A DNA stretch of 64,000 nt. Origin: Zhengitettix transpicula (taxonomy: Eukaryota; Arthropoda; Insecta; Orthoptera; Tetrigidae). The stretch is taken from the NCBI GenBank assembly GCA_037074705.1, contig CM073591.1, positions 39,164,587-39,228,586 of the forward strand, read 5' to 3'. Below, piece after piece: positions 20,841 to 33,023 of the stretch (its first letter is position 1; each line of letters begins with the position of its first letter). The notes below the pieces were generated by a model. It ran no database searches, was not told the origin of the DNA, and saw only the letters and a list, made by a program, of their open reading frames with translations. The translations under genes and the position numbers were made by a program.

Positions 20841-22956
20841 TCACAGACCTTCAAATTTCTTACTAATTACGGGGCTTCGCAATCTATCCCGCGTGTGGAG
20901 CGGCTGTTTTTATCCCAGTTACGGTCAGCTTTGATCACAGCAGGGTTTTAGCTCTATTTATTATACTCGTGAAGGCATCACGCGAATCACATAAAAACAA
21001 CCTCCAGTAGTCAGGTTGGTTTATAGGAACCGCTCGCGGAACGTTTCCCGTCAGGAATGTGATGCAGAGCGTTTCTTTGAATGAAGGCTTCTTCTCTGGG
21101 TATTATTCACAAGCGAAAGGTTTGAAACAACACGCTGAGTATGCCATGGTACATATTCTACTAAATAAAAAATGAATAACCGGACATTGGTTACGACAAC
21201 CTTATTTCCTGCAACAACAAAAATTGTGGGGTTGTATGCATTCGACTTTAAAATCGGTAAAAATATTCGAGCGAACAAAAAATCTAACCAAAATTAGGAT
21301 ACTACGCATAAGCATTTAAATGTATCTATTTTACTCCTTACACAACCCCTAGTAATTTTTTTTAAAAAAATGTAAGTTATTTTCTAAATGGGAGATGAAA
21401 AATACAGTTGAGTTTTGCATCCTTTTATTTCTTTTAATGACTCTTAAACTATGGAAAAATTGAAGAAATTTCAAGTTTCTGGATTAACACTACTATAAAA
21501 CAATTGTTAGCTATAAATAAAAAAGATTCAACTGAATCACTTCCAGAAAAAAATTAACAGAGTTAAGATTAAAAGTCAGTAAGTGATAAACCTGAACGCA
21601 GCAGCAGTTCTCCATATATTTAATATTGGATTTTACATCATGGAAAGAAATTTAATCCCCCTGTGCAAAGATGTTATGACTGTTATCTTCGGGATAAATA
21701 CAGCAGTTCATTTTCTCAGTAAATTTGAGAGGATGTGACTGATTCCTTATCTGCTTCCGTAGTTCACGCCGTACGGATTCCTTATCGCGTGAAATATACA
21801 ACTCGGATTAGTCTGTCTCGTTAAATATATCTCACGACGTGTTAAGAGTAAAAGTAGATTTCTTATCGTTACGCGTGCAGATTTGAATCACCAGTCGTTC
21901 GGATTTATGATGAGAAGAAATTAAGTGCAGCGATTTCATGTATCGGAGAAGTGACTTATCGGGTTTGTGGTATTGTATCTGTTAGATAAATGGTAGAAAG
22001 ATGTAATGCAACCTTCACTGTTCATACTTAACTGCAATTTAAATACGGAACATTCCATAAGAACATCCTTGGAATACAAAGATACAATAGTCATCTAAAG
22101 GATTTACTTTCGATGGATCCACCAAGTTAAGGCCTAAAATAGTGCGTTTTAATTCGTCTTTTAACCTTCTATCATTATAATTCAGATATTTGTTTCAATA
22201 TTTTTAAGCTATAAGGTATTCTTTAATTCAACTAGCGTTACCGTGAATTAATTCGGTAATTTAAAATTCGTTGGATGACACCTTGTGAAGTAAATATTCT
22301 CATTGCGAATAGGATAATAGAATTTTTTTTTTCGTATGTTTCGCATATTATTCGTCACATCACTGAATTGGGAGGGATTTTTATTGTCCTTATTCTCATT
22401 TTGAGCAGATTTTTAGACATTTAATACGCCCTTGCCTGTAAAAATGAAATTATAATCGTGGACGTGGAGGATAACTGACTCTCTCGAAAAAGAGTTCTCT
22501 GATTCGGTCCCCTTTTTTCCATGGAAACGAACGGTTTACTTCTTTTCAAAGCATTGATATATTTCTTTCTCCTCCCCGTATATAATAACATTCTCTATTT
22601 AAGACAATTAAATGACCCATTAAATATACATCGAATTTTAACTGTGCGAAATTTAGTTTCTACATTCCAAATCGAATGGAAGATAACAGAATAGGTTTCT
22701 TATCACGCAGAATATTAAATTTGGAATTATTTCATAAGACTGAAGAATTCACCGATTACGTAAACGAGTCATTATATGTTTCTATTCAACAAGTTTGACG
22801 CTGAGATCCATTTTCATTAAAATAAATAACTGGTAGTTAAAATTGATATTCATCTGACATTAATTATAATAAAAAAATTAATAAATTAGCCCATAATGCC
22901 AGAAAATTTTGGATATTAAAAATATTTTTAAATTTGAGAATATAAAAATAAGTGCA
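20841..22956. other. AT-rich stretch, nothing recognised
   Basis: No gene, RNA or repeat family identified. Short frames only. Confidence 0.45.
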
Positions 22957-23124
22957 ACGTTTCCTTCCAACTTTTGGAGAAAGGACACAGAAATTATTAT
23001 AAATATACAAATAAGTGTAAAAAAATTCATTTGACATAAATAAATTTTTAAAATTTATAGACAGCCCTCATGAAAGTTTTCTTCGGATTTAACTAATGAG
23101 GTCCCAAAGTTGGAAGGGAATGTT
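22957..23124. repeat. Inverted pair of hammerhead-like ends
   Basis: A minus-strand motif (22980-22957: TCTCCAAAAGTTGGAAGGAAAC) and a plus-strand motif (23093-23123: CTAATGA, GGTCCCAAAGTTGGAAGG, GAATGTT) are inverted copies about 110 bases apart. Each shows the stem-like CCAAAAGTTGG/CCCAAAGTTGG next to a GAAAC-like end. The core is CTAATGA in one and missing in the other. This resembles the inverted-end arrangement at 47455-47930. Confidence 0.45.
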
Positions 23125-24817
23125 ATAATTCTTTTTGTATTATTAATTTATTTGTAGATGTAAATCTCAAATTTAACAGCATATTAAATATCCCATTTTA
23201 ATGGCTTTATTGGCTTATCAAATACATAGAAGATCTTTTTGAAGTAAAATTAGACGTTCTGTGTGTTTTTTTATTGTCGATGATTCTAATTGAAACGGGT
23301 CTTCAATTGTTATAAGAATATGAAATAATGGAATAGATCCAAAAGTAATATTTCTGAAACCCTGAAGTAATTTTTAAAAAGATCATTAGTAAATTTAAAT
23401 TAAATTGTAACACGATAATAATAATGAAATAACATATAGCCTTACATACATAACTATAGAATTTCATAACAATAAAATTTCAAAAGTATATTATAGTTTA
23501 TTCTGTATAGAGACCATAGTATATTACAACAGTGCAATGAAGTTTAATTCATAAATATTTGACTTGTGGATTTTTTCCTTTTCCTCTGAACATCTTGTCT
23601 GTAGGTCCATCAGAATTATTTTATTCCCAGTTTTTACTTAACCGAGAACGTAAAATAACCCTTATTGTCTATCACTTCCTAATTCCGCTCCACGATTCGC
23701 TGCATAATCTGTCGTGTATTTCCTTCCCGTTTAAGTATTTTGTACAAAGGAATACTTGCAGTTTTCGTCCACTGGCAGATTGCTTTTTTTTTTATTTCCC
23801 TTTGCTCTTTACAGCCTGCTATGAACTCCGTATGTTTCCTTCGTAACTGAGTGTTTTCTTGATTTTTTAATATCCCATCCACGCTTTCCGTCTCTGGCTC
23901 CTCCATTGACTGGAGCGAAATGCCGTTGGATGATAACTACAAAATGGCAGCCGGTGGAGGGGAGATTTAACCCTCTACAGATACAGAACACAGAGACTGA
24001 GGGGATGAGGGAAAAAAAAGTTCATTCCCCTCTCCTCTCCACCCATGAATAACAAGCTTCCGAATCTTTCAACTGTCCCTCGCATAATTTTCCAATCATT
24101 TTTCCTGTCTCTCTTTCTCTCTTCCTTACCCACACCAGTCATTGTTACTTTGTTGCGTGGCTTCGAACACACAAATTTCGCGCGGGATAAAAATCAATCA
24201 TTGGTTTGAAAACAAATAGACTTTTAATCTGTGTAACAGGACATGCAATTATTATAAAAATTTGGGATATCTTACGGCCTATTTCAGTCACATTATTAAA
24301 CGGATACATAAATTGTTCATTTTAAGGGGAAAAAATATGTAATATTAGTAGTATCATATTCAAGTCATACTACCAACTCTAATAATAACCAAAAAGGAAA
24401 TAATTCTTATAAGAGAAAATAAAATCGTTTAAGCTTGGTATAAATATTTAATTATAAATATCAAATCTAAAAAAGTACGTATAATACAGGCACACACACA
24501 CTCGTGCACAGAAGGAAAACAAATATATAAAAGCTGATTCAAGGCACTTAGATAATGAAAAAAAAAATAGTTGCTTGTTGGACCACATCAGACTCTGTAA
24601 ACCTGTTAATAGATTAGTATGCAATTAATTTACGTAAGTAATTTGTCACCCATTATTTATCCCTGGGACTAGAATGAATACTGATTTTTATTACATTTCT
24701 CTTTATTGTTATTAAATTTTTTATCCTGCGATATTTTTTGTGTAAAGACAAACTTCTTTTGCTATTAGTCATTAGCCTATAACAATTGAAATTAAATTAT
24801 AGTAATATGGTGAGGAA

Positions 24818-24818
<1 letters not shown>
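23125..24818. other. AT-rich stretch, no gene supported
   Basis: Overlapping opposite-strand frames at 23559-24172 are pyrimidine- or purine-rich translations without domains. Nothing else found. Confidence 0.45.

Positions 24819-24857
<39 letters not shown>
24819..24857. repeat. (TA)n microsatellite
   Basis: About 19 uninterrupted TA units. Confidence 0.95.
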
Positions 24858-25287
24858 CTGTCAGTGAGAGGGAGGGAGCGAGAGGAACGAAATGTCCCGT
24901 AAGGAATAATAACTGTAGTGTCGCGCAGTAATAGAGCTAGAGAATAAGAATAGAGAATGCAACAGAGACGCTGCTTACGACGTCCAGAAACTTACACGTA
25001 CACACATCTTTGAACAAAAAAAAATTATCAGTAGATTCTTTAGTATTAATTTGGAGGTTTTTCATTATATGATGCAGCACTTGTAACTTCTGAAGCTAAA
25101 TTCTTCATTTTGGATTAAGGTCCTGGAGCATTATCAATCACATAATGTAAACTTAAGATCGATGGCGAAAGCGAGATTGCGGACGTACTGATAATACGTT
25201 TGTCTCGCAGTGTCACGACAACAAAAACGTAAAACATTCACTCGCTTATTGTCCTAAGTTTCCATTGCGCATTATGCTTAAAAACCC

Positions 25288-25301
25288 AGAAAGGAATTCG
25301 C
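25288..25301. repeat. Target-site duplication, left copy
   Basis: AGAAAGGAATTCGC, identical to 25862-25875. It brackets the retroposon copy at 25302-25861. Confidence 0.9.
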
Positions 25302-25861
25302 GGGTCTGCAGGGGTTATTCTCTCGCAGGAAGTACCTGCAAGGGATGTTCTCTCGCAGGCAGAACCTTGTAGGAGAGATACGAAGGGGCTACCTTTGGGG
25401 ATGCCTTTTCCTCTCCGTTTTTGAACTAAGGTTCCCACAAGCCGAGGCACCTCGGCCTGTTCTGAGAGGTGTATGTTCCGGGGTCACAGACCTTGGGCAT
25501 ACGGTAAGAGTTGTCCGCTATTCCCATTGGAATAGTCGGCCAGCTGCCTCCTAAACTGGTCGAGGCACGGAGAAGGGAATTCTGCGTCCCCACAGCAAAC
25601 TCCTCTCCCGCTATCGGAAGGGCGTGGGACAATGCTCGACCTACCTGATGCAGGTTTTTCTAGGGTTTTTCCTGCATTTCTTTAGGCGAATGGCGGGTAG
25701 GATCCTTAAAATATAGCCCGGGGGCCCTAGTTAACCCTTGGCTACCATCCTCTACCCTTCCTCATCCCCCCTTTCAAATCCCTTCCTATGCTATTAAAGG
25801 GGAGTTGCCACCTTGTGGATTACCCTAATGTAACCTGTTACCTAAAAAAAATTTTTAAAAA
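25302..25861 (+). mobile_element. Hairpin-headed retroposon, complete copy G
   Basis: The reference copy for this family. It is bracketed by a perfect 14-base duplication (25288-25301, 25862-25875) and ends in TAACCTGTTACCT plus an A-rich tail (25843-25861). The 5' end has two hairpin units (25306-25329 and 25335-25359, each CTGCAxGG...CTCTCGCAGG), where copies C and F have one. Sense frames are closed; a 68-codon frame is open on the antisense strand (25632-25426). I see no A/B pol III boxes and no homology to tRNA, 5S or 7SL, so class is uncertain: a SINE or a fixed-length LINE tail. Partial copies at 5.2-6.2, 10.3-11.5, 29.03, 39.74 and 42.50 kb. Confidence 0.9.
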
Positions 25862-25875
25862 AGAAAGGAATTCGC
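25862..25875. repeat. Target-site duplication, right copy
   Basis: AGAAAGGAATTCGC, identical to 25288-25301. Confidence 0.9.
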
Positions 25876-26563
25876 AATCTTTATGTATGAAAATATATGG
25901 AATAACGTTGGTAGGCTTTCGTCAGTAATCGTAAATGAACAAAGAATACTGACACCGTTATCCCAAAATTATGCGTATCAATTCTCTGAGTCAATGTTGG
26001 ATCTGTTTTCCTATATTCTTCCTCCATTTTTTTGTTTTTCTTTTGACTTAACCCAATCAATGGAATATCAGAAAAATACTTACAACAATATTTCCCCGCC
26101 ATTATCGACAAATTTCAAGTTTGATTATATTTACGGAATACTGAAAAAGAATTGTACTAGTATTTTTACAGTGTCATGAGAAACCTCACTTGCCGTGTTT
26201 TCTCTATATATCTTGCACTTATTTTTACAGGAGTTGGAATGACATTACAGCTGTACCTCCGAGGGCAATACAGAGTTCCACAGAATTATTCTTACTCCTG
26301 CAGTAGCTCATATTAAATTGATGGTGCTGATGTATTCACGCCTGTCTACGCGTGTTCCAATATTGATGGGATGCGACGCTCTTTGTTCCATCTCTCTCTC
26401 CCAAGGTTTGCCCTAAATCGTGTTGGCAAGTCCTTGCCGATTTATTGCGTCCCTCTCCTCTCCCTTTATTATTTGGTCTTAGCTGTCTGCTAACGCGCCC
26501 CTAACCTAAATAAATAAGGGGTGCCAGGGGGGGCAACAAGGACGACAGGACCCGGTACAAAAC

Positions 26564-26565
<2 letters not shown>
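25876..26565. other. Non-coding stretch ending in a GC-richer patch
   Basis: AT-rich to 26200, then a GC-richer segment that leads into the compound microsatellite. It could be a retroposon whose tail became the CT repeat (compare 20600-20840). No coding sequence recognised. Confidence 0.4.

Positions 26566-26658
<93 letters not shown>
26566..26658. repeat. Compound (CT)n(GT)n microsatellite
   Basis: CT units at 26566-26607, a short interruption, then GT units at 26614-26658. Confidence 0.95.
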
Positions 26659-26659
<1 letters not shown>

Positions 26660-27209
26660 GATTCACTTACATCTATGTGATCCAACTCTGCTCTGGTCTG
26701 ACTTATTCCTCCTTTAATTTCTGCATTAGATACTACATGTTGGGAATAAGGAGGTAGGTGCTAGAAATTCTAGATTGTGGGTGCAATTTTGCGTATAATC
26801 GTGCCGTAGCACGGTAAAACCAGTTCGGTCCAAGAGTCTGAGTTGGGCGGTTTCGACTGAATTGAAGGCATGTCTTCTCCAGTAGCTAAACGAAGCTTGA
26901 TTACGATTTGTGTTGAAATCTGAGCATCTATTTGAATGGTTTGTAAGTGGTTTCATTTTTCTTCAATTTGACTAATTACAGTTGGATAGAAATTTCGAGG
27001 CATCCGTGGACGAGGAGTCACTGGTGTATTCTATCAAAATTACTGTAACTTAGTCCATCCCACAATTTTCCATTCCGCGAGAAAATTTTTTTTCTCCTGA
27101 TCCTACTCTTGACGTTTACGTAACGGTTTTGGGTTACTTCACAAGCACAAGTATTGATTTGGGCTGCCATACTGGTCGGTAGCGTGTGTTCCAGATGATG
27201 TATGAAGGT
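26659..27209. other. Non-coding, unrecognised
   Basis: A 76-codon minus-strand frame (26726-26956) has no domain. Nothing else supported. Confidence 0.4.
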
Positions 27210-27292
27210 GAAAAATAATTCGAACCAGGGACCTCTGTGATGCGAGGCAAGGCCGGTGACCACTACACACCAGTAGGTCGGCAAATTGTTAA
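27210..27292 (-). repeat. tRNA-derived SINE or tRNA pseudogene
   Basis: On the minus strand: TGTGTAGTGGTCACC (A-box-like), CTTGCCTCGC (anticodon-arm-like), AGAGGTCCCTGGTTCGAATT (B box). The layout is that of a tRNA, but no clean acceptor stem is apparent, so it is a SINE head or pseudogene. The 140-codon frame 27018-27440 runs straight through it and is therefore not a gene. Confidence 0.6.
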
Positions 27293-29030
27293 ATAGAAAT
27301 AAGAAATCTAGAAAATTATTGTTAATCTCCGAGGAGTGGTCAACATTTCTATTTATAATGACTTCGGTAATGTCTAACTCAGACATTAAAGTGTAATTAT
27401 AATATTTACTAATGCTTATTACGGGTCTCTTCCAGATCATTTTAATACTGGAGAGCAGAAAACAACGCCATGGCTTTTTCTTCTTTCGCTCGTGAAAGCA
27501 GTGGAGTGTTGGACGACGAGTTGTGACGTTTAAAGGGCCGTGGTTGTCGGAGCAATTAAGTGGGCCGGGTACAAATCCTCCAATAAGGGAGAGGACATGT
27601 TGAACTCCCCCTTCAGGACTTATCTTATCGTGCCCTTAGGCGACGTAGTCCTTCTTAGGACCTGCCCTCCAGGACCCCTCGCCACAAATACGTTTTTTCT
27701 CTTGGACCACAGACAAAAGAACCTTCAACGAGTGCTTAGAAAAATATTAAGTGATTTTTTTCCCACGTTCCATAATTATTTCCTTCCCTCCAAAATTAAG
27801 TTTTAAGCAATGGAAAGCTACCGTCAATATTTGAAAAATAATTATAGCTCAATTCAAGTAGCAGAGTAGTTGCACCTTATACGGACGATAAGAGGGTCCA
27901 TAGCGAAGGAAAAGGCAATTTGATGAATTTCGTGACGTCATCCATGTCTTGGGTTTCCATGATAATTCCTAGTCGATAAGGGCCACACTTTGGCCGCTTG
28001 CTTCGTCGCTTGTATTTTGGTTTATTTCAGATAACAAAACACCTCCACTATAGATAATCCTTGTTCATTTTAAACATTTATAAATTTCTCCTTACAACAG
28101 AAACAACTGTACATATAAAATTAAAACTTTTCGAACCCAAAAAGTTAATCAATTAAATGTACAAAAACTTTTTTAAATACTCCTTTAATTTTCTGGACGA
28201 GTCGGTTTTGGTGTCAGGCGATAAATTACTAACTAATTAGTACGTCAAGCAGACGTGTTCTGGAAGGGTTCTTAATTTCCACTGAAATTATCCATTATTT
28301 CAAATCTGTGCTATGGTCTACAATTTAGCTGACAAAGCGATTCACCTTTCCCACGTAAGTTTCCATAATAATATCTTAAAAATAGATTCAGACAAATTGA
28401 TGGCTAATTTTTATTAAGAAATACATCAACACAAGACTCCACAAAAGCAAATTTCCTAACTTACCCATCAAGCTTACTGTTTCGAAAAGTTTTACCATTA
28501 TTCCACTTTTACTTAATCGAATTATTTAAATCGCACAACATTGATACACATATAACATCCAATTATTTATAATTTTTTATCCGCATCTTTGGCATTTAAT
28601 TAAGGTATTTATAACAAGGGGGCACTTGTTTATTCGATTTTATATTTCGGCGTGTTTTATTTGTTTCCCCAAGTAAACACAGTTAACTGCAAGTTAAACG
28701 AGTACAAGTTTACTGACGAATATCTGTTTCAGTGCTATTATATTATATAATTATGACCTTAATAAAGAATGCAATCGGTGTGAAGCATGAATAAAATCTT
28801 CTTGGGCTTCTAACCGAGTGAAAAATTGCATCCGCGTCGTTTCGATGACGTTCACTGACATCGTGTCCTAGTAAAAATAGTTTTTATTCAATTACGACCT
28901 TGTTCTTTTATCATAAAATTTTTTCAAGTGTTTTACTGTAACTGAAGATTGTTAAAACTTTATTTAAACAACTCCGTTTTTTATAGGTAAGCACGAGCTT
29001 AATAATTGTAATAATTATCTCATGTATTAA
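27293..29030. other. Mostly AT-rich, no gene supported
   Basis: An 88-codon plus-strand frame at 27540-27806 lies in a GC-richer patch with no family I recognise. The rest is AT-rich. Confidence 0.4.
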
Positions 29031-29116
29031 TTTTTAGTAACAGGCTTCATGAGGGTAATCAACGTGGAGACAACTCCTGTTTAATAGCTTAGGAAGGTAT
29101 GCGGAAGGGCAGAGGA
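29031..29116 (-). mobile_element. Hairpin-headed retroposon, 5'-truncated copy
   Basis: AACAGGCTTCATGAGGGTAA through AGAGGAAGGTAGCC matches the family 3' end; the 5' part is missing. T-rich sequence just before it is the antisense tail. Confidence 0.75.
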
Positions 29117-31389
29117 AGGTAGCCAAAAAATTTACAGAACGACGTGACATGATGTCAAAAGTCCTCAATCTGAAATTTTAAATAAATTGGAGACTGTATA
29201 AAAGGTTTTCATTATTAATAAATATTATAAAAAGTCCAATATTACTTAATATTTAATTTTTAAAATTTCTTTAATGGTTATATCGCAGGTATATATAAAT
29301 TTTAAACATTTAAGAATATTATATAATATATATATTTGGTGCGGTCATCGGGTATTCTTTAGAAATTAATGCCTGCTTACTTGACTGACACTTTTACGGA
29401 TTTTCGGGTGAATGTTTCCTCTCTTATAGTCTACTTCCCATGGGCATTTATTAAGCTTAGAGTAGGGAAGGACGCAGCCCTGGGCTTGTAATACGACTTC
29501 ATTCTTGCATTTCCTGAATCATTTGAATGAATGGAAACCAGGGATATTTAAATTATAAAGGCCCTTATTACAAGTCCGACGGATTACCGTGGCGCTCCTC
29601 GTTCGGCCACATATATTAGCACAATCAGATTATAGCGAAAAATTGGCTTATTCAATATCCATGGGAAAAACTGGGAACGAAAGCGAAGCCGTCATATACT
29701 ATATTCTATTTAAAAATCAGATGGTAAGCTCTCTTAATTAGCCCTTTATAGAACACTGAAGTTATATCCATCTATCGCTACGCCGATTTAATTATATCTC
29801 TCGCCCATTTTTTTCTTCTCTTTTCGATATCGACAGCTGAGAGTTTCAGCTGCGCGAAGCTCGTCATTATCGAGGAAATTAACGCTGGGAGCTTTGGATT
29901 TTCTTTCCACCTCCACCTCCTTCACGTCTCCATGGCAACGCGCAGTTACAGTACAGTCTGGGACTATGACGTAAGTACACCAGGGCGAGTTTGCCTCTGT
30001 AATCAGCTTCAAATAGAGAGACTGAGGAAAAATGCACGGACGGCTTCGTGTCGTCAGAATGGATCGTGCTAGTATCTTCTTACTGGTGAAAGTGATGGTA
30101 CACGTGAAAAAGACGTGCATTTGGTTTCGTAGGGTAAACAAATCTGTCTTCAGGGAGTAAGTAGCACCAATTCCGAGCATATAAACGTGAGTCGGCAACC
30201 CTTAAAGATCGGGACCTACTAAAGGAGATCACTAATCCGTGTCCCCGCGTTACATGCTTTTAAAATTATTTTAATGGCCGATATATACCACATAGGTTAC
30301 TACAGTAAGTAGAGTATATCAAGCTTAACGAGAGTAATCTGCCTCACTAATACCAGGAAAATTAGCTTAGGTATACGATCTTTTCAAAATATTATTAATT
30401 AACCAATGAAATTTAACTTAACCTTTCATGCAATTATAAATAACCTCTTAATAAACACTTTTAATAAAAAAACTCACAACCGAAACAAATTATACCTATC
30501 ATACCATCTCTTCTGATGGTTAAATTCATTTGCCCACATAAATGGATGCTGGACTCAATATTCGCATAGTTTGTTAAATTGTTTTTTATTCCGTTGTCCT
30601 TGTTTCATGTTCGTATTTTGTTTTAAGAGAACGCCTCTATTCTGCGTCTTTCTGTTGTGTGAACCGATCTATCTATATTTATTTATTTCAAGTGTTTACT
30701 TTTGCGTTGTATTAAAAATTACCTCGTTTATAACGTTTTGTATTTATATTATATTAAATTATCTATGTTTCCATTGTAAACCACATACAACAATGTAAAT
30801 TAATTTTTATTGGTCGTTCTCGTTTTAAATTGTACATTTCGGCCATAGCAGACTATTGAAATTTTATAAGTCTAACAAAATTTATATTGTGTATAAACAG
30901 TTCTCTGGGCTCTTGCGTTTTTTAATTTTCTATTTTCGATTTAAGACATAATCCATTTACTCGAATTACGCCCTCGGAATCATATTATATAATATTTATT
31001 TACTGATTGTGATGAAAGTGTAAACAACAATTTTCACAGAATATTGTAATAATGAGAAGCTAAATATCACAATTTGCTTCATCTTAGTTCTGTAAATTTT
31101 CTTTAAATTTCTAAAACATACTTAGTTACTTTAATATTAAACCTGAGCTTATAATAACAGGTTCTGTAATTAATAGTATTTTTATTTCTGTATCTATTCC
31201 TATCAGATATACAATAATCGACACGATTGAAAACTGGTTTTCAATTGGGTCGTATAATTCACACTATCACTGGAAATAATATAATAATTGTAATGAATTT
31301 GGACTTTATTGCAGGAAATATTTCAATTGCACTGTTTTCCACAATAATTTTTTCAGGGATATGAAAATTTTCAATTCCGTAACGCAACG
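29117..31389. other. Non-coding stretch with one 136-codon frame
   Basis: The minus-strand frame 29788-30198 (136 codons) is the longest here. It has no repeat overlap that I can see and no domain, signal or motif that I recognise; it could be chance or a fragment of an exon. The remainder is AT-rich. Confidence 0.35.
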
Positions 31390-32074
31390 GAATGGAAAGG
31401 CACAAAGGAAACCGCGTTCTTCACCCTCGTGGAACGTTTTCCCGACTGTTAATTCGTTCTCCGGCCTGTGACATCCGCTCGCTATATTCGTCGTCCTCTT
31501 GCTGTGTGATTGTGAGAGAGTGCGAGCGGAGGGAAGTTACCCCCGTGTGTTTATTAGCGAGTCTGTTTGCTCTGGCCTTTCGGGGACGCAGATGGCGGCC
31601 AGACTTCCACCACCGCCGTTGTCGACGTCCATGCGGATGATGATGATGATGACTATGGTGATGACGTCATCTCGTAACACAACAAGGGGGTGCCCGTGTT
31701 TGCCCAATCTGCCTGATTGGGTTAGTACCCTCTCTCTCTCTCGTCATGTTTCCTCCGGGATTATCGCAGAGTTTTGCCCGACGCGATGGACTGTTGATGA
31801 TAGAAAAGCCTCCGTTTCTTTGCGATTTATTCCCTTGATTGGGTCTCCACTCCATCCTACGCCACTCCCTGTGTACATGAAACGTAAATTTATATCTACG
31901 CCAATCACTGACCTTGGTTTAGTCGATTCTAGTGACAGATTTATGATCAAGTCACCAATTATATCACCATTCAGTCATGAAGTCTCTTTTCTGAGAAGTT
32001 TCTTCAAGCGGAACCAATTCAATTTTTCAGTTTTGAAACTGCAGAAAATCGTTTCTAACCAAAATCTATTTTGA
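31390..32074 (+). other. CpG-rich patch with a 191-codon open frame of unknown status
   Basis: A plus-strand frame is open from 31499 to 32074. An internal ATG in good context (GCAGATGGCGG, ATG at 31590) would start a protein MAARLPPPPL..., followed by a Met-rich run encoded by a GATGAT repeat (31635-31650). The first 400 bases are CpG-rich, as promoter-proximal DNA often is; the later part is AT-rich and has no domain. A GTTAGT at about 31730 could serve as a splice donor, so only the GC-rich part might be exonic. Codon composition does not persuade me. A genuine first exon is possible, a chance frame more likely. Confidence 0.25.
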
Positions 32075-32829
32075 CAATGCTTCAGTTTACATCAGCCTCA
32101 AGTTTTCTTTCTGTATTTCATCTTATCCTTGTGTTATACAGGGTGTGCAGTATTTTTTCGGAAACTTTATGATTTTTGTTGTTCGCGGGAAAAAAATTTC
32201 ACGAAACCGTACATGAATCGTTTGGTGGTATTTTCATTACCCTCATCAATAAACAAGGAGGACTATCCCTAGTTTACGTAGGTCGTGTAACGCATCATTA
32301 AGAGTACTTATAAGAAGAAACCAATTTCTGATTGTTGTTTAATCACAAAAAAAGAAAAAACAATGGATATCTTCTGAGAAGTAGCCGTAGTTATGTAGCG
32401 TATGATAATGGTGCATGAAACATGATAATAGAAAACATAAGTGACTTTAAAATGTCCTCGATCACCTGAACAAATTATTTTTGCCTACTTCTTGTAATTA
32501 TCAACCCCAGCGAAATGTCATTCGTCCTGGAACTTATTTTTTACTTTAATGAGTCGTATGTTTGTAATTTAAAAATTAAAATAGATGAATACTAGGATAG
32601 TAATTGGCAGTTGAGATAAAAGGCTGTCAATTAAGTTGAAGAAACATTGCCCGGGGCTTCGAGAATATTTACGTAGAGAATCAAGAGTGGCGGAGTAGAA
32701 AAATAGCCACAGAATAAGTTAAAGTATTAGGTATTAGGTCTTAGGAGAGAGACCTGTGAACGTAAGACGGAGAGATGCCTGAAAATGGCGTCACTGGACA
32801 AAGCTGAGTATTTCAACGCCAACACAATT
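32075..32829. other. Non-coding
   Basis: TACAGGGTGTGCAG at 32138-32151 looks like the terminal bases of some insect transposons, but I found no inverted partner. Otherwise nothing recognised. Confidence 0.4.
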
Positions 32830-32831
32830 TA

Positions 32832-32857
32832 CCACTGTGATAAAAAAGTATGGTGAA
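32832..32857 (+). repeat. mariner left terminal inverted repeat
   Basis: Starts CCACTGTGATAAAAAAGTAT directly after TA. Matches the right repeat at 23 of 26 positions. Confidence 0.93.
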
Positions 32858-33023
32858 ATAGTCATTTAAAACTCCCGGGTATTAGGAAGGCATGTAATTT
32901 TTTTTCCTAGGTTGGTAGGACTGTCTGCAATATTTGCCAAGCGTCTGTTTGTTAAAAGGTTCAATTATCTCCGAGTTACACGTGTTTTGTAAACAACCAA
33001 AAGTGAATTTTTCGATTTTTGCA

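Noticed and set aside
20603..20934. Proline-rich frames of 75 and 98 codons
   Set aside because: They are overlapping translations of a GC-rich island and have no family resemblance.
27018..27440. A 140-codon minus-strand frame as a gene
   Set aside because: It reads through a tRNA-derived repeat (27210-27292) and shows no domain.
32138..32151. A transposon end (TACAGGGTGTGCAG)
   Set aside because: No inverted partner or target duplication found nearby.
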